Shown one piece after another: positions 1-8,787 of a DNA stretch of 26,916 nt (its first letter is position 1; every line of letters begins with the position of its first letter). Under the pieces are notes generated by a model. That model saw only the letters and a program-made list of their open reading frames with translations, was not told where the DNA came from and did not search any database. The stretch spans positions 1 to 26,916 of IMG/VR virus record IMGVR_UViG_3300026078_000079; one strand, given 5' to 3'. The position numbers were made by a program, and so were the translations under genes. The stretch is from a virus.

Positions 1-1157
1 CTTGCGGTCCCCGTTAAATTAGTCGCGATGCCGCTGGACGGTGTTCCAAGCGCACCACCATTTACTACGGGTGATCCAGCGGTTCCAATATTCGCAGCAA
101 GTGCAGTCGCAACGCCAGTACCGAGTCCGGTAATAGAGCCGACAGCCGGAGTAATAGTAACATTTGACGCAGCCGTCGCTAGGCCCTTAGCATTCACTGT
201 GAAAGTGCCGCTTTGCGTAGCCGATCCAAAACTTCCCACATTCGCGTTAACCGTAGCGAGCGTGACCGCTCCGGTATTAGCCAAAGTCGCATCACCACTC
301 ATCGCCACATCAGCTGCAACATTCGATGCATTGCCGACAAAAATATGAGTATTGGTAAGCGCTTTGCTACTAACCGCACTATCAACATAAGCAGTGCTTG
401 CGGCCTTGGTGCTATTGTCTCCGGCGGGTTGCGTTCCCACTACTGCATTGCTTAAGCTCGGAGCGGTAGCCAATACCACGTTGCCAGTACCGGAGACGGC
501 AGTGAGCGAAGTGCCGTTGACTTTTAAAATATTTAGCGCACCGGCGGTATCAATGGATAACCCAGCAACTACGCCCGCATCAGAGATAGTGGCGGGCGTA
601 TTCTGGACAATCTGCCCCGAAGTGCCGTTGAACCGAACAATAGCATTATCAAAAGAAACACCCGGACCTTCAACGCCGTTAAATTCTTTTACCGATCCAA
701 TGACATTCCATTCCGTGCCGTTGAAAATTAATTCAGCAGATTCATAGTCAATATCGAGAATCTGCGTTGTTTGCCCATCAACTGTTTTGCCGTTTCCGTC
801 GATAGTAATCGGGAAAGAGGCCGCATTGCCTGCACCATCTTTAATGATATAAGATTGGCTGGTTGATGGCGACGCGGGTAGCGTAACGGTAGTAATTTCC
901 GGCGTAATCTTATTGATGGTAATCACGTAATCAGCGGGCAACGCCGCGTAATTACCGGGAGCGGTTATAATCGTTTCCGAACGCGCCGTAGTCACGCCGT
1001 TAATCGTGACATCCGTTAGCGTGACATTACTGAGATTGCCGCCAGTGAATTGCACATCATAATACAGTTGCCCAGCGATGCGATCACCGGGGCCACCGTA
1101 TAGATTATCAGGCATCCAAGTTAGCCTGCAAAGATCCTGTATGCAAAGATCGGCCAT
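1..1157 (-). CDS. Tail fibre protein, N-terminal part (runs off the left edge)
   Basis: The minus-strand frame is open from an ATG at 1157 to the window edge, giving 385 residues without a stop. The start overlaps the preceding stop as TAATG. Residues about 91-154 form a beta module (TLPA, then IKDGAG, ITIDGNGKTVDG, then a closing FNGTEWNVIG) found in many phage fibres. Further on come Ala/Thr/Gly-rich stretches typical of trimeric fibre shafts, such as SGDATLANTGAVTLATVN and GGALGTPSSGIATNLTGTA. It is the last gene seen in the virion operon, where P22 has its tailspike, so a role in receptor binding is inferred. The receptor-binding C-terminus is outside the window. Fibre assignment is firm; specificity is unknown. 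Confidence 0.8.
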   Translation of the reverse strand, partial: MADLCIQDLCRLTWMPDNLYGGPGDRIAGQLYYDVQFTGGNLSNVTLTDVTINGVTTARSETIITAPGNYAALPADYVITINKITPEITTVTLPASPSTSQSYIIKDGAGNAASFPITIDGNGKTVDGQTTQILDIDYESAELIFNGTEWNVIGSVKEFNGVEGPGVSFDNAIVRFNGTSGQIVQNTPATISDAGVVAGLSIDTAGALNILKVNGTSLTAVSGTGNVVLATAPSLSNAVVGTQPAGDNSTKAASTAYVDSAVSSKALTNTHIFVGNASNVAADVAMSGDATLANTGAVTLATVNANVGSFGSATQSGTFTVNAKGLATAASNVTITPAVGSITGLGTGVATALAANIGTAGSPVVNGGALGTPSSGIATNLTGTA

Positions 1158-1492
1158 TAGCGGTTATCAACGACAGTGATTGCAATTACCGGATTGGTCG
1201 CCGTAGCAATTGACGCGTACAGCTTCATATTTGCGTTAACACCACTCCATCCGCCACGGATATTAAGCGCTGATGCGGCAGTAGCAGCGGCAGCAGAACT
1301 TGTGCCGTCCTGGGTAACGGCATATTTGGTAACGCCACTGTCAAGAGAATAGTAAAGCGTTACAGTTCCTGAGCCAAACGTGCCGCCGATAAGGGCATTC
1401 GCGAACCATTCATCTTCGGCGCGCGGTTTTACCACATCACATACATAAACACTGGTATTCTGTGCGCTAAGGGCGGCGGTATAGATAGCCAT
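1157..1492 (-). CDS. Small structural protein of unknown function (111 aa)
   Basis: A 111-residue protein rich in Ala, Thr, Ser and Val with alternating hydrophobic stretches that suggest a beta-sandwich. I do not recognise the family. It starts with ATG behind a good GGAG Shine-Dalgarno site, and its TAA overlaps the ATG of the fibre gene, so the two are probably translated together. No signal peptide or membrane segment is visible. Position between the ejection-protein genes and the fibre gene suggests a virion component, perhaps a fibre-attachment or tail-tip protein; that is inference from neighbours only. Confidence 0.6.
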   Translation of the reverse strand: MAIYTAALSAQNTSVYVCDVVKPRAEDEWFANALIGGTFGSGTVTLYYSLDSGVTKYAVTQDGTSSAAAATAASALNIRGGWSGVNANMKLYASIATATNPVIAITVVDNR

Positions 1493-1553
1493 ATTAATTC
1501 TCCATATTATTTCTGTAAATCTACATTATTTGCGGCATCAGTGCCACCCAATT

Positions 1554-3410
1554 TTACATTTGTGCTAATTTTCCTGTTTTCGATAACGCTGAACCAATGG
1601 CCTTATATAATTCTGGACTGCGGATGGCTTTTTGCGCGCCGTAGGCCGCTAATCCTCCCGCAACGTAAGGAGCGGCTACATACGTAGCACCTAGGCCCAA
1701 AGCGCCCAAGACACCCTTGGCGGCTAGACTTTTCGGTGCAACGCTCTGAATAGCCCGAGTTACCCTATTTTTACCCTCTTGCGCTCCCTTAGATCTGATG
1801 TTGTCAAGCGCGCGATAGAGATTGGATTGATGGCGTAGTGACTCAATAACGTCTGCTTCGGGGACTGCCTGAGCCACCATCGTATTAATAGCTTGGCGAA
1901 CTTCTTGAATTGAATTAGTAATCGGCGCCTCCAGGGTAGGATTGAATGCTTTTTCTCCGCGCTGCGATGCAATCAGACGATCCAGGTCTTTGCGCGACTG
2001 AAGCAATCCAGATGCTGTTTGCGGATTCTGGGAAATAATATCCAATGCATTGTTAATAACACCCTCAGCAGCTTTAGCGCCATCGCCAACAATATAAGGA
2101 TTTTTGGCCAAATTAGATCGAACTGCAGAAAGTGAATTGACAATTACATCATCCGGAATGGCAACATCATTCTTTTTCAGTTTATCAACTAGGCTCTGAG
2201 ATTCAGTGTTCTTTGCATCCTCGATGGCATTATAGTTACCCAGAAGTGACTTACTTTTGCTGACGCCCGGTACTTGAGCAACGCTTGCCGCGATAGCTTG
2301 CTCTTGGGGAGATAATTGCACTTGACGATTACGCAGAATACCGCTTTCCGTGGATCTGCCGAACTGGTCAGTCTTCACGGCAGCAGTATCTTTAGGTAGG
2401 ATCAAATCTTTAACAAAGTCCGCTTTATTCTTAGATGCCGAAGTAGTAGCTGATTTCTCGATGGCATTACCGGCAGTTTCCAATGTCTTACCACCAGCGG
2501 AAGCCGCAGTACCACTCGCACCCAAAGCACTAGGAAGTGCCGCTAGATTGGCTACAGACTCAATATTTGCTGCGGCACGGGGATTGCTTTGCTGAAATTG
2601 GCCATAAGCATTTTGCGCTTGCGAACCAAAATTAGCCAGCGCTCCGCCGACATCCGTAGATTTCAGCCATTGCGCCGCAGAAGAAAGAGCATCTTTGGCT
2701 ATTTGTGGAGTAGCTGCAGAAATTGCATTGCCCATCGTATCAAGGGCAGAACCAGCCTCGCCCTTGCCAAGAATCTGAAGGGCAGTTTCTGGAGTAGATT
2801 GATTGCCCGCATATTCACTGAGCAGAGAATTAGTAACTTGACCCAGACGTTTTTCTAAGTCAGCGCCAACTTTCTGGCCGAAAGTTGGTTTTGCACTCAC
2901 ACCTATCATCTTCTGAAGCTGCTGTTGAGTAATGCCGGGAGGAACGCCTTGGACTATGGTCCCGTCAGGTAATTCCACATCAACCGTATCGTCAACTTTG
3001 GCATCCGATTGCGTACCAGTATCGGCTTGGGCATATTGCGGATTGCCTAGCTTGGATGTGATGCTCTTAACATAATTCTGCGTTTCCGGGGGCGCTGCCT
3101 GCATGCCGTACTTAGATAGATTGCCGCTGCCCCAATTGTAGGCGGCGAGCATACTGGGGACATCTCCGCCATATTGCTTTGATAAATCCCCGAACATCCT
3201 CGCCGCCCCATTGGCCGCCTGAAGGGGGTCAGTCGGGTCAATACCGTAAGCCTGAGCTGTGGCTGGCATGAATTGGAACGAGCCTAGCGCACCCTTGGGA
3301 GAAACCGCATTCGAGTTGCCTCCGGATTCTTGTTGCTGAACGGCAGATAATAGACCATTAGGCAGTCCATATTGCTGCTCAAGTGCACTCAATTGATTGG
3401 GGTCAATCAT
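1554..3410 (-). CDS. Ejection (internal virion) protein with lytic transglycosylase domain
   Basis: A 618-residue protein. Residues about 1-120 are an SLT-type transglycosylase domain: catalytic Glu28 in QQESGGNSNAVSPKGALGSF, then FQFMPATA near 46-53 and LAAYNWGSGN near 88-97. The fold cleaves peptidoglycan glycan strands. Near 140-165 is the ELPDGTIVQGVPPGIT motif seen in other phage virion proteins. A Gly/Ala-rich hydrophobic stretch near 564-592 could insert in a membrane. The size is close to P22 gp16 (609 aa) and the gene lies at the same place, after two other putative ejection proteins. It is likely packaged in the virion and injected to open a path through the cell wall. Start ATG overlaps the upstream stop as ATGA. 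The C-terminus may be frameshifted (see findings). Confidence 0.8.
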   Translation of the reverse strand: MIDPNQLSALEQQYGLPNGLLSAVQQQESGGNSNAVSPKGALGSFQFMPATAQAYGIDPTDPLQAANGAARMFGDLSKQYGGDVPSMLAAYNWGSGNLSKYGMQAAPPETQNYVKSITSKLGNPQYAQADTGTQSDAKVDDTVDVELPDGTIVQGVPPGITQQQLQKMIGVSAKPTFGQKVGADLEKRLGQVTNSLLSEYAGNQSTPETALQILGKGEAGSALDTMGNAISAATPQIAKDALSSAAQWLKSTDVGGALANFGSQAQNAYGQFQQSNPRAAANIESVANLAALPSALGASGTAASAGGKTLETAGNAIEKSATTSASKNKADFVKDLILPKDTAAVKTDQFGRSTESGILRNRQVQLSPQEQAIAASVAQVPGVSKSKSLLGNYNAIEDAKNTESQSLVDKLKKNDVAIPDDVIVNSLSAVRSNLAKNPYIVGDGAKAAEGVINNALDIISQNPQTASGLLQSRKDLDRLIASQRGEKAFNPTLEAPITNSIQEVRQAINTMVAQAVPEADVIESLRHQSNLYRALDNIRSKGAQEGKNRVTRAIQSVAPKSLAAKGVLGALGLGATYVAAPYVAGGLAAYGAQKAIRSPELYKAIGSALSKTGKLAQM

Positions 3411-4624
3411 TTAGCCCCCGGAAGGTCCGAGAATTTAATCACTTTGCGTCCAGAATTATCCGGCGCAGCAGACGATGGGGCAGTTTGCCCAACAACTCCG
3501 CGCAGCCGCTGAACGACTGCTTGGGCTTCTGGAGAATCAAGTTTGTCTTTGTTCGCAAAATCAGCCAGCGATTTAAGATCGGACAGCGTTTGCTTATTTT
3601 CAGGATTGATGATTTGCTTTGCGCTGTGGCCCATATTCTTTTGATACGAATTCGCCAGCTCATCTGCTTTGGATTGCATGAGATCAACCTTGCCCGCAAC
3701 AGTTCCCAGTAATTGTTTGGGAGAAAGATCTCCGCCGAAGCTAGAAGCCTGAGCATTGCGTTCATCTTGTGTAGTATCCCCCCCACTAGCTGCCGCTTTA
3801 GCTAACTCAGGAGCCACAGTTTGGACTACGGAATCCAGATTGGTGATCTTATTGCTGCCAAATTTACGATCAATCTTATTCTCGATATGATTTAGCCATT
3901 GATTTGAACCATTATTCAAATCAAGCCCAGCAAGCGCAACCTGGGCCAAATGCTTAGTAGCCGTGTTAATCGAAGTCAGAGCTTGACCAGATTTACCACC
4001 AGAACTGAAATCTTTTGCCGTGTTTTGACGCGCAGTGAAATCCGTTTTACTAATGCTCGGATCAAAATTGGTAGCTAGGGTGAGTAAGCCATTTTGCCGC
4101 AAGGAATCAGCATTGCCAACGCTTTCATCGCCGTTACTAATGGCCAGAACCTGCGCGCGGTAAGCGGGAGGAACAACGGTATTCAAGAAATCGTAATTAC
4201 GCTTGTCGTCTGGTGATTCTGGTTGGAATGTGTATGAGTCATTGGATGCCGAAGCTGGAGCGGCAGCGCCAGGATTTGCGGGAGCGGGTTGCTTGCCCTG
4301 GTTCCAAGTCGCAAGGGCGCTCGCCAGTGGATTTGTCAATTGCGTTTTTTGTTGTTCTAAGAGAGCATTTGCATAAGGTTGCGCGGCAATGTTAGGCGCG
4401 ATAGCAGCCAAATTGGCCAGTGGTGCAGTGGGAGAATTAGGATTAGTCGCCGCTTGCTGTGCGGCGAATTGCTGCAATGCTGGATATTGCGCAATTTGCT
4501 GACGTTGCTGTAAAACATCGGGATCGACAAAATTATTGTTCAGGCGCGTCAATGCGCCGGGAGAATTATCCCCGCTTAGAGAATCAATAATGCCGCCCAA
4601 TGCGCCAATTAAACTCGCGGTCAT
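3407..4624 (-). CDS. Putative ejection / internal virion protein (405 aa)
   Basis: The protein has a short glycine-rich hydrophobic start, then a long Gln/Ala/Asn-rich low-complexity first third, Pro/Ala-rich linkers near residues 105-125, and a helical C-terminal half (about 210-370) with features of alpha-helical phage DNA-transfer proteins. The end carries a basic RKVIKFSDLPG tail. It overlaps both neighbours by 4 nt (ATGA junctions). It corresponds in order to P22 gp20 (471 aa), one of three proteins ejected with the DNA. I see no catalytic motif. The function is assigned from composition, size and synteny, not from a recognised domain. Confidence 0.55.
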   Translation of the reverse strand: MTASLIGALGGIIDSLSGDNSPGALTRLNNNFVDPDVLQQRQQIAQYPALQQFAAQQAATNPNSPTAPLANLAAIAPNIAAQPYANALLEQQKTQLTNPLASALATWNQGKQPAPANPGAAAPASASNDSYTFQPESPDDKRNYDFLNTVVPPAYRAQVLAISNGDESVGNADSLRQNGLLTLATNFDPSISKTDFTARQNTAKDFSSGGKSGQALTSINTATKHLAQVALAGLDLNNGSNQWLNHIENKIDRKFGSNKITNLDSVVQTVAPELAKAAASGGDTTQDERNAQASSFGGDLSPKQLLGTVAGKVDLMQSKADELANSYQKNMGHSAKQIINPENKQTLSDLKSLADFANKDKLDSPEAQAVVQRLRGVVGQTAPSSAAPDNSGRKVIKFSDLPGAK

Positions 4625-4929
4625 AGTAAACTCCTAATAAAGTTCATGATGCCGCCACTATTCTGCGATGGATCGACTTGATATTGCTGGCTATTGAATT
4701 GCTGCCCCAAGAAATCACCGATATTGGTTGGATTCTGCCATGGCATAGATGGGGTCATAAAACTGTTAAGTTGGTTCATAATGCCAGAACCTTTTGCGGC
4801 TGATTGATCGTAAGGCAGCATCTCCAAAGGCTGCATAATAGACGCGCCCAGCCCCGGCTGGCCATCTTGTTGATGACGACCAATTGCCAGCTGCTGCAGG
4901 GCGGCCAATAATTGCTGCTGATCTATCAT
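4621..4929 (-). CDS. Small Gln-rich protein in the ejection gene cluster (102 aa)
   Basis: Gln, Asn, Met and Ser dominate the 102 residues, and there is no recognisable domain. The first 20 residues (MIDQQQLLAALQQLAIG) could form an amphipathic helix, and the last ten are hydrophobic (GGIMNFIRSLL). The first residues resemble the start of the transglycosylase protein (MIDPNQLSALEQQ), which may hint at a shared assembly or packaging tail; this is a weak resemblance. ATGA overlaps on both sides place it firmly in the operon. A minor virion or assembly protein is the best guess. Confidence 0.5.
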   Translation of the reverse strand: MIDQQQLLAALQQLAIGRHQQDGQPGLGASIMQPLEMLPYDQSAAKGSGIMNQLNSFMTPSMPWQNPTNIGDFLGQQFNSQQYQVDPSQNSGGIMNFIRSLL

Positions 4930-5627
4930 CCGAATAATCCCCCGAATATTCCCTTGCTAGAAGTCGATTGTTGGCTGCTGCTGCCGGTGCTGCCGCCAGA
5001 TGTCGGGAGAATACCAAGTGCCGCGCCAAGTTGTTGTAATGCCGTAATAGGAGCAGACGATTGTTGCCCTGCGAGGGCGCGCTGGTTAGCGCCTGCCGCT
5101 AATTGACCCTGCGCATCTTGCTGGCGCAATTGAGGCAATGTAGTTAACGCATTCTGCAATGCAGTGTTAAATTGACCGCCCAGCAAAGAGCCGATAGTAT
5201 TTGCTTGCGTATTAGCGATATCATTTGCACCTAGGGTTTGACGGTTACTGCCATATTGTCCCGCTGCAGTTAACGCACTTTTCAAAGCACTGTTTTGGCC
5301 ATATGCTTGTTGCTGAACTTGGTTAAGAACTGAATCATTATAAGGATTCATCTGCATTTGAATATCGCTGTTCAGCTGCTGCTGATCTGGGGAGAACCCA
5401 TGGTTAATAGCATTGTATGCCTGCGTCTCACCCTGCGTCTGGGCTAACGGCGTAAACATCTTGGTAAGATTGCCGCTGGTTAGCTGATTATTTACCTGAG
5501 TGCCGTAGTTCTTAAATGGCTGTTGCAATTCAGTCGGCAGAAGGCCAAATCCAGATTGCGAATTGGAGCTGCCGCTGGATTGCGATCCACCAAATAATGT
5601 TTGCGTGAGGCCGCTAAGGAAACCCAT
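4926..5627 (-). CDS. Putative ejection / internal virion protein (233 aa, gp7-like position)
   Basis: This 233-residue protein begins and ends with short Phe/Gly-rich segments (MGFLSGLTQTLFGG and GIFGGLFG) flanking Ser/Gly linkers. The centre is Gln/Asn/Ala-rich and mostly helical (about residues 60-200). The size matches P22 gp7 (229 aa), and it precedes the putative gp20- and gp16-like genes, as gp7 does. No signal peptide or catalytic motif is visible. The symmetric hydrophobic ends might contact membrane or the portal channel, but that is inference. Start ATG follows the upstream TAG directly; the end overlaps the next gene by 4 nt. Confidence 0.5.
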   Translation of the reverse strand: MGFLSGLTQTLFGGSQSSGSSNSQSGFGLLPTELQQPFKNYGTQVNNQLTSGNLTKMFTPLAQTQGETQAYNAINHGFSPDQQQLNSDIQMQMNPYNDSVLNQVQQQAYGQNSALKSALTAAGQYGSNRQTLGANDIANTQANTIGSLLGGQFNTALQNALTTLPQLRQQDAQGQLAAGANQRALAGQQSSAPITALQQLGAALGILPTSGGSTGSSSQQSTSSKGIFGGLFG

Positions 5628-5918
5628 CTAAAACGCTCCTACTGCGACCCTGCGCCATGCTGGCGTGCCGCTATTGTCAATCAAATAATATGCAAAACTC
5701 GCGGTTACGTTAAAATCACCCACCTTGTCCTGCACCAGCACATCGGCGCTGCTGCTAGGTATTCTACCAACTTTTCGCCCATTCACAAATATATTCTGTA
5801 GATTGTCAATGAAAGTGATATCTTTTTTACGCAGGCTCGTAATTTGGCGTAATTGGTCCTTGACATCCTGCAATGTCTCAGCGGGCCAATAAGGATATGC
5901 ATCAAAAGTATTGCTCAC
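5628..5918 (-). CDS. Small virion-operon protein of unknown function (96 aa, GTG start)
   Basis: Family not recognised. The 96 residues start with an aromatic-rich segment (NTFDAYPYWPAETLQDVKD), followed by a basic helix and a C-terminal beta-rich part. The start is GTG in a GTGA overlap with the stop of the tail-hub gene, which indicates translational coupling. Its stop abuts the start of the 233 aa gene. Given its place between the gp10-like hub and the ejection proteins, where P22 carries its needle gene and gp14, an assembly or tail-tip role is possible. It is far too short to be a P22-type needle. Confidence 0.5.
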   Translation of the reverse strand: MSNTFDAYPYWPAETLQDVKDQLRQITSLRKKDITFIDNLQNIFVNGRKVGRIPSSSADVLVQDKVGDFNVTASFAYYLIDNSGTPAWRRVAVGAF

Positions 5919-7966
5919 GGCGCAGTTCCTGCTTTTTGAGGCTGTTCATAACATTGGCCCATTAAGAATGACTGGCCAAGTTCACTTCCGGAGAAAGTAT
6001 AATCATAATAGCGTCCGTTCAGCTGCATGGGAACGCGCTCCGTAGTCGTGGCAATCGCATAATTACTGTTATTCATCGCCACAGATGATTGTGCGTAGTT
6101 GTAAAGTCGGCAATTCAGATTGACAGTTCCGGAAAAATTGAAATCAGGGATAAATTGCGTTTGGATAACCGTATCTTTGCCGGAAATGTATTTTTTGGTG
6201 GTAGCTGACCATGATAGTGGTAGGCCGTCCGCATCTACACCATTTTCCTGTAGATATAGCGTCCCGACATTGGCTAAACGCGGGTTACTCAAGCTTTGCA
6301 CCGGATATTCCGCCGCAGTTCTGTTCATCATATCGTTAACCCAGCAGCCAAGCTTGCGACTGAACCGGGCAATGCGATCACATTCATTGGATTGCGCGCT
6401 CGGGTAATGCCACCAGATTTCATCGTATTTCTCATTATACCACGCAAAAATCTTGAACCGCTGCGAGTAGTTCAGATCATCGAATACATAGCGCAGGATA
6501 GATGATTGCGTGCCGATATTGGATGGAATGACCTCAATCTTGCCGCCACGGAACATATAAAAGTTCTGTTGGCCCATCCAATATGCGTAGCCATTCACTG
6601 AAACACGGGCCATGGGCGATATAATGCCAATGGCTGCATCCAGAGTAGCAATCTGCCAAATCAGCGGCAGGCCAATATAGGTAAAAGTATAGGTCTGATT
6701 TTCTGTGAAGATAAGATTGTAACCGTCCACGGGACAGTGCGATATTAGCTTGCCAGCGCCTTCGACATAATCCTCGAACACCTGATTAGAGCTTGAGGCA
6801 GTCCATTGCGTGATATCGCCCTGGTCAGATGCGAATATCTTGTTTTCCGCATCATGTCCGAAGGTAACCAAGATATTATCAGATACAAAAATATAATTGA
6901 CATCAGTTGGCGCACCAGAAACCAAAGTGGGTGCAACGCTAGTATCATCAAGCCATTCATAGACGCCGCCAGAATTTCCCGGCGTCATAACTAAATTATC
7001 GCCATAGCGATCCACGAACCAAATGCGCGGATAGGTTTCGCCGGAGGAAGAAATAAGTGCTGTGCCATATAGACCTACGCCATATAGACCCGTGCCGTAT
7101 CCCTGCCCTAATCCTTGGTTAAGATTTCCCGCGTCAATCTGCGGGAAATAAATAGTGGAACCTCCGCCACTGCCACTGACCGATGAAGTGGCCGTTCCTG
7201 CGGTCATGAAATCGAACGTGTTCGTTGTGACGTTGCGAATAATAAATTCTAAGTTGATTGCTGCGGCCAAAATACCGCCAGTATTCGCAGCTCCCGAAAC
7301 TTTCACACGATAGCCATTGCTCAGACCATGCGCAGCAGAAGTAAGCGTTAAAAGACCGCTGGAGCGAACTACCGACGCACCGCCGCCCGTTCCGCTTGAC
7401 GTGGCGAGCGTAGCAACAAAAATCGTGTAACTATTTACGCCAACACTCCGCACAATATGCGCTGCGTTAATATCCGTATTAGGAATGCCATGCGTGGTTG
7501 ACGCACCCGACAATGTAATGGTGTCTCCTGCCTCTAGTAAGGATGCCTGCGTATCGGCCACAATGATGGTTCCGGAGCCATTCACGGTAGTAAGAGGGTT
7601 TGCCGCAAGAGTTCCATAATGCGTAGCCAGTGAATTAGCGGCGGCAACCGAGCTGGTATCAAGAGGTGAAATATTGGTAAGCTGCGACCCAATTAGCGAA
7701 TATAAATAAGAGTCGGTTCCTATAATCGTATAAATTTTATTATTCACCGTAGCGGAATAAATGGTTCGCACAGTGCCAGAAATAGTATCGCTATAATCAA
7801 AAGTCTGCGATGACCAACCACCGATCTTACGAACGCGGCCAGTAGTTGGGTCAAATCGAATATGCAGTGCGTCAGCCCAGCACGGAATATCCGAGGGCGT
7901 TGCGTCTGTAATCGGCATCACTCCAGGAGTAATGTCGATTTCGTTCATATCCGAGTTTTTTGTCAT
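5915..7966 (-). CDS. P22 gp10-like tail hub / packaged-DNA stabilisation protein
   Basis: The 683-residue protein resembles the gp10 family, which plugs the portal channel and holds tailspikes in P22-like virions. N-terminal residues 15-52 (DIPCWADALHIRFDPTTG, then RKIGGW) and the long beta-propeller-like region from about 310 on (repeated DGYNLIFTENQTYTF, GYAYWMGQQNFYMFRGG, RIARFSRKLGCWVND) fit this family. It is about 210 residues longer than P22 gp10 (472 aa). The excess is largely two related beta modules near residues 131-197 and 203-269, followed by a Gly/Tyr repeat (GTGLYGVGLYGTA). The start ATG overlaps the upstream TAA. Confidence is good for tail hub, moderate for exact homology. 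Confidence 0.7.
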   Translation of the reverse strand: MTKNSDMNEIDITPGVMPITDATPSDIPCWADALHIRFDPTTGRVRKIGGWSSQTFDYSDTISGTVRTIYSATVNNKIYTIIGTDSYLYSLIGSQLTNISPLDTSSVAAANSLATHYGTLAANPLTTVNGSGTIIVADTQASLLEAGDTITLSGASTTHGIPNTDINAAHIVRSVGVNSYTIFVATLATSSGTGGGASVVRSSGLLTLTSAAHGLSNGYRVKVSGAANTGGILAAAINLEFIIRNVTTNTFDFMTAGTATSSVSGSGGGSTIYFPQIDAGNLNQGLGQGYGTGLYGVGLYGTALISSSGETYPRIWFVDRYGDNLVMTPGNSGGVYEWLDDTSVAPTLVSGAPTDVNYIFVSDNILVTFGHDAENKIFASDQGDITQWTASSSNQVFEDYVEGAGKLISHCPVDGYNLIFTENQTYTFTYIGLPLIWQIATLDAAIGIISPMARVSVNGYAYWMGQQNFYMFRGGKIEVIPSNIGTQSSILRYVFDDLNYSQRFKIFAWYNEKYDEIWWHYPSAQSNECDRIARFSRKLGCWVNDMMNRTAAEYPVQSLSNPRLANVGTLYLQENGVDADGLPLSWSATTKKYISGKDTVIQTQFIPDFNFSGTVNLNCRLYNYAQSSVAMNNSNYAIATTTERVPMQLNGRYYDYTFSGSELGQSFLMGQCYEQPQKAGTAP

Positions 7967-8787
7967 TAAGCAAGACCTACTGCAAAAAACCCCCCAGTCA
8001 CGGCGGCATCGTACCCATTGTTGACCGTAAAACCAGTGTTGCTGATGCCGCTAATCGTATAGCGGCCTCCGTCAGCTGTTCCGAGAGTCCCGATAGGAGT
8101 AGCCGTAACTTGGTAAATGGTAGTAAATGCAGTTGGAAAAGTCTTTGCGGATGAAGTGTTCGCGGTTGTGCTAGATATCGCACCCCATTGAATCATTAGG
8201 CCGCCAGGCAATTTATAATACCCATCGGTCGCCAAACTTTTATTCCCAGCAAAAGCCGATGGAACAATAGCCTTGGCCGTGTCTGTGCCAGTTAGGACTT
8301 CAGAAGATGTCGCTAATTGGACAATACCTTTAACAGAGGTGGTCGCATCAACAACATTAGTGATTTTACTAACAATATTCCATCCCGTGCCATTGCATAC
8401 TAAAACTACATAGGCATACTGAGCAGACAACGCAAATGTCGCTGCCCCATCAATCAATTCAGCGCCGTTTCCATCAACCGTCACAGCATTCGTCGATGCG
8501 TCAATCTTCTTAACCGCGATAGTAAACCCATCGCCTGCATCAGCAGCGGCGGGCAAAGTCTCGGTGAATGCTGATGCAGTCGCATCGCAAAGCAATATTT
8601 TATGATTATCCGCAGTGGTGGCCGAATCCGTAGTGGTAACGGCGCGAGAAATAAAGCGCTGCGCAGTCCACAGCGCGGAATCAATCGTATCCATATCGCC
8701 ATTAAGATAGCCGCCCCACAGATCCTGATCGGTAGCGTTATTTACTAGCGGCTTCGCTAAATCGAAATGTGTTGTAAAAGTAGGCAT
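7966..8787 (-). CDS. Tail fibre-like protein with gp53-type C-terminal domain
   Basis: The 273-residue protein starts with a short helical attachment region (HFDLAKPLVNNATDQDLWGGYLN) common at the N-terminus of phage appendage proteins. Residues about 75-140 form a beta module closing with CNGTGWNIVS, related to the one in the fibre gene at the left edge. After a short linker (SVKGIVQLATSSEV) comes a C-terminal domain opened by GYYKLPGGLMIQWG, the hallmark of gp53-like fibre tips, ending with NGYDAAVTGGFFAVGLA. It probably binds a receptor or caps another fibre. Its gene lies between the glycosyltransferase and the hub gene, so it may be a short hub-bound fibre. Confidence 0.75.
   Translation of the reverse strand: MPTFTTHFDLAKPLVNNATDQDLWGGYLNGDMDTIDSALWTAQRFISRAVTTTDSATTADNHKILLCDATASAFTETLPAAADAGDGFTIAVKKIDASTNAVTVDGNGAELIDGAATFALSAQYAYVVLVCNGTGWNIVSKITNVVDATTSVKGIVQLATSSEVLTGTDTAKAIVPSAFAGNKSLATDGYYKLPGGLMIQWGAISSTTANTSSAKTFPTAFTTIYQVTATPIGTLGTADGGRYTISGISNTGFTVNNGYDAAVTGGFFAVGLA

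Noticed and set aside
28-747. Plus-strand frames of 106, 80 and 117 aa at the left edge
   Set aside because: They are antisense to the tail fibre, whose Ala/Thr/Gly codons produce open Pro/Val/Ala-rich reverse frames.
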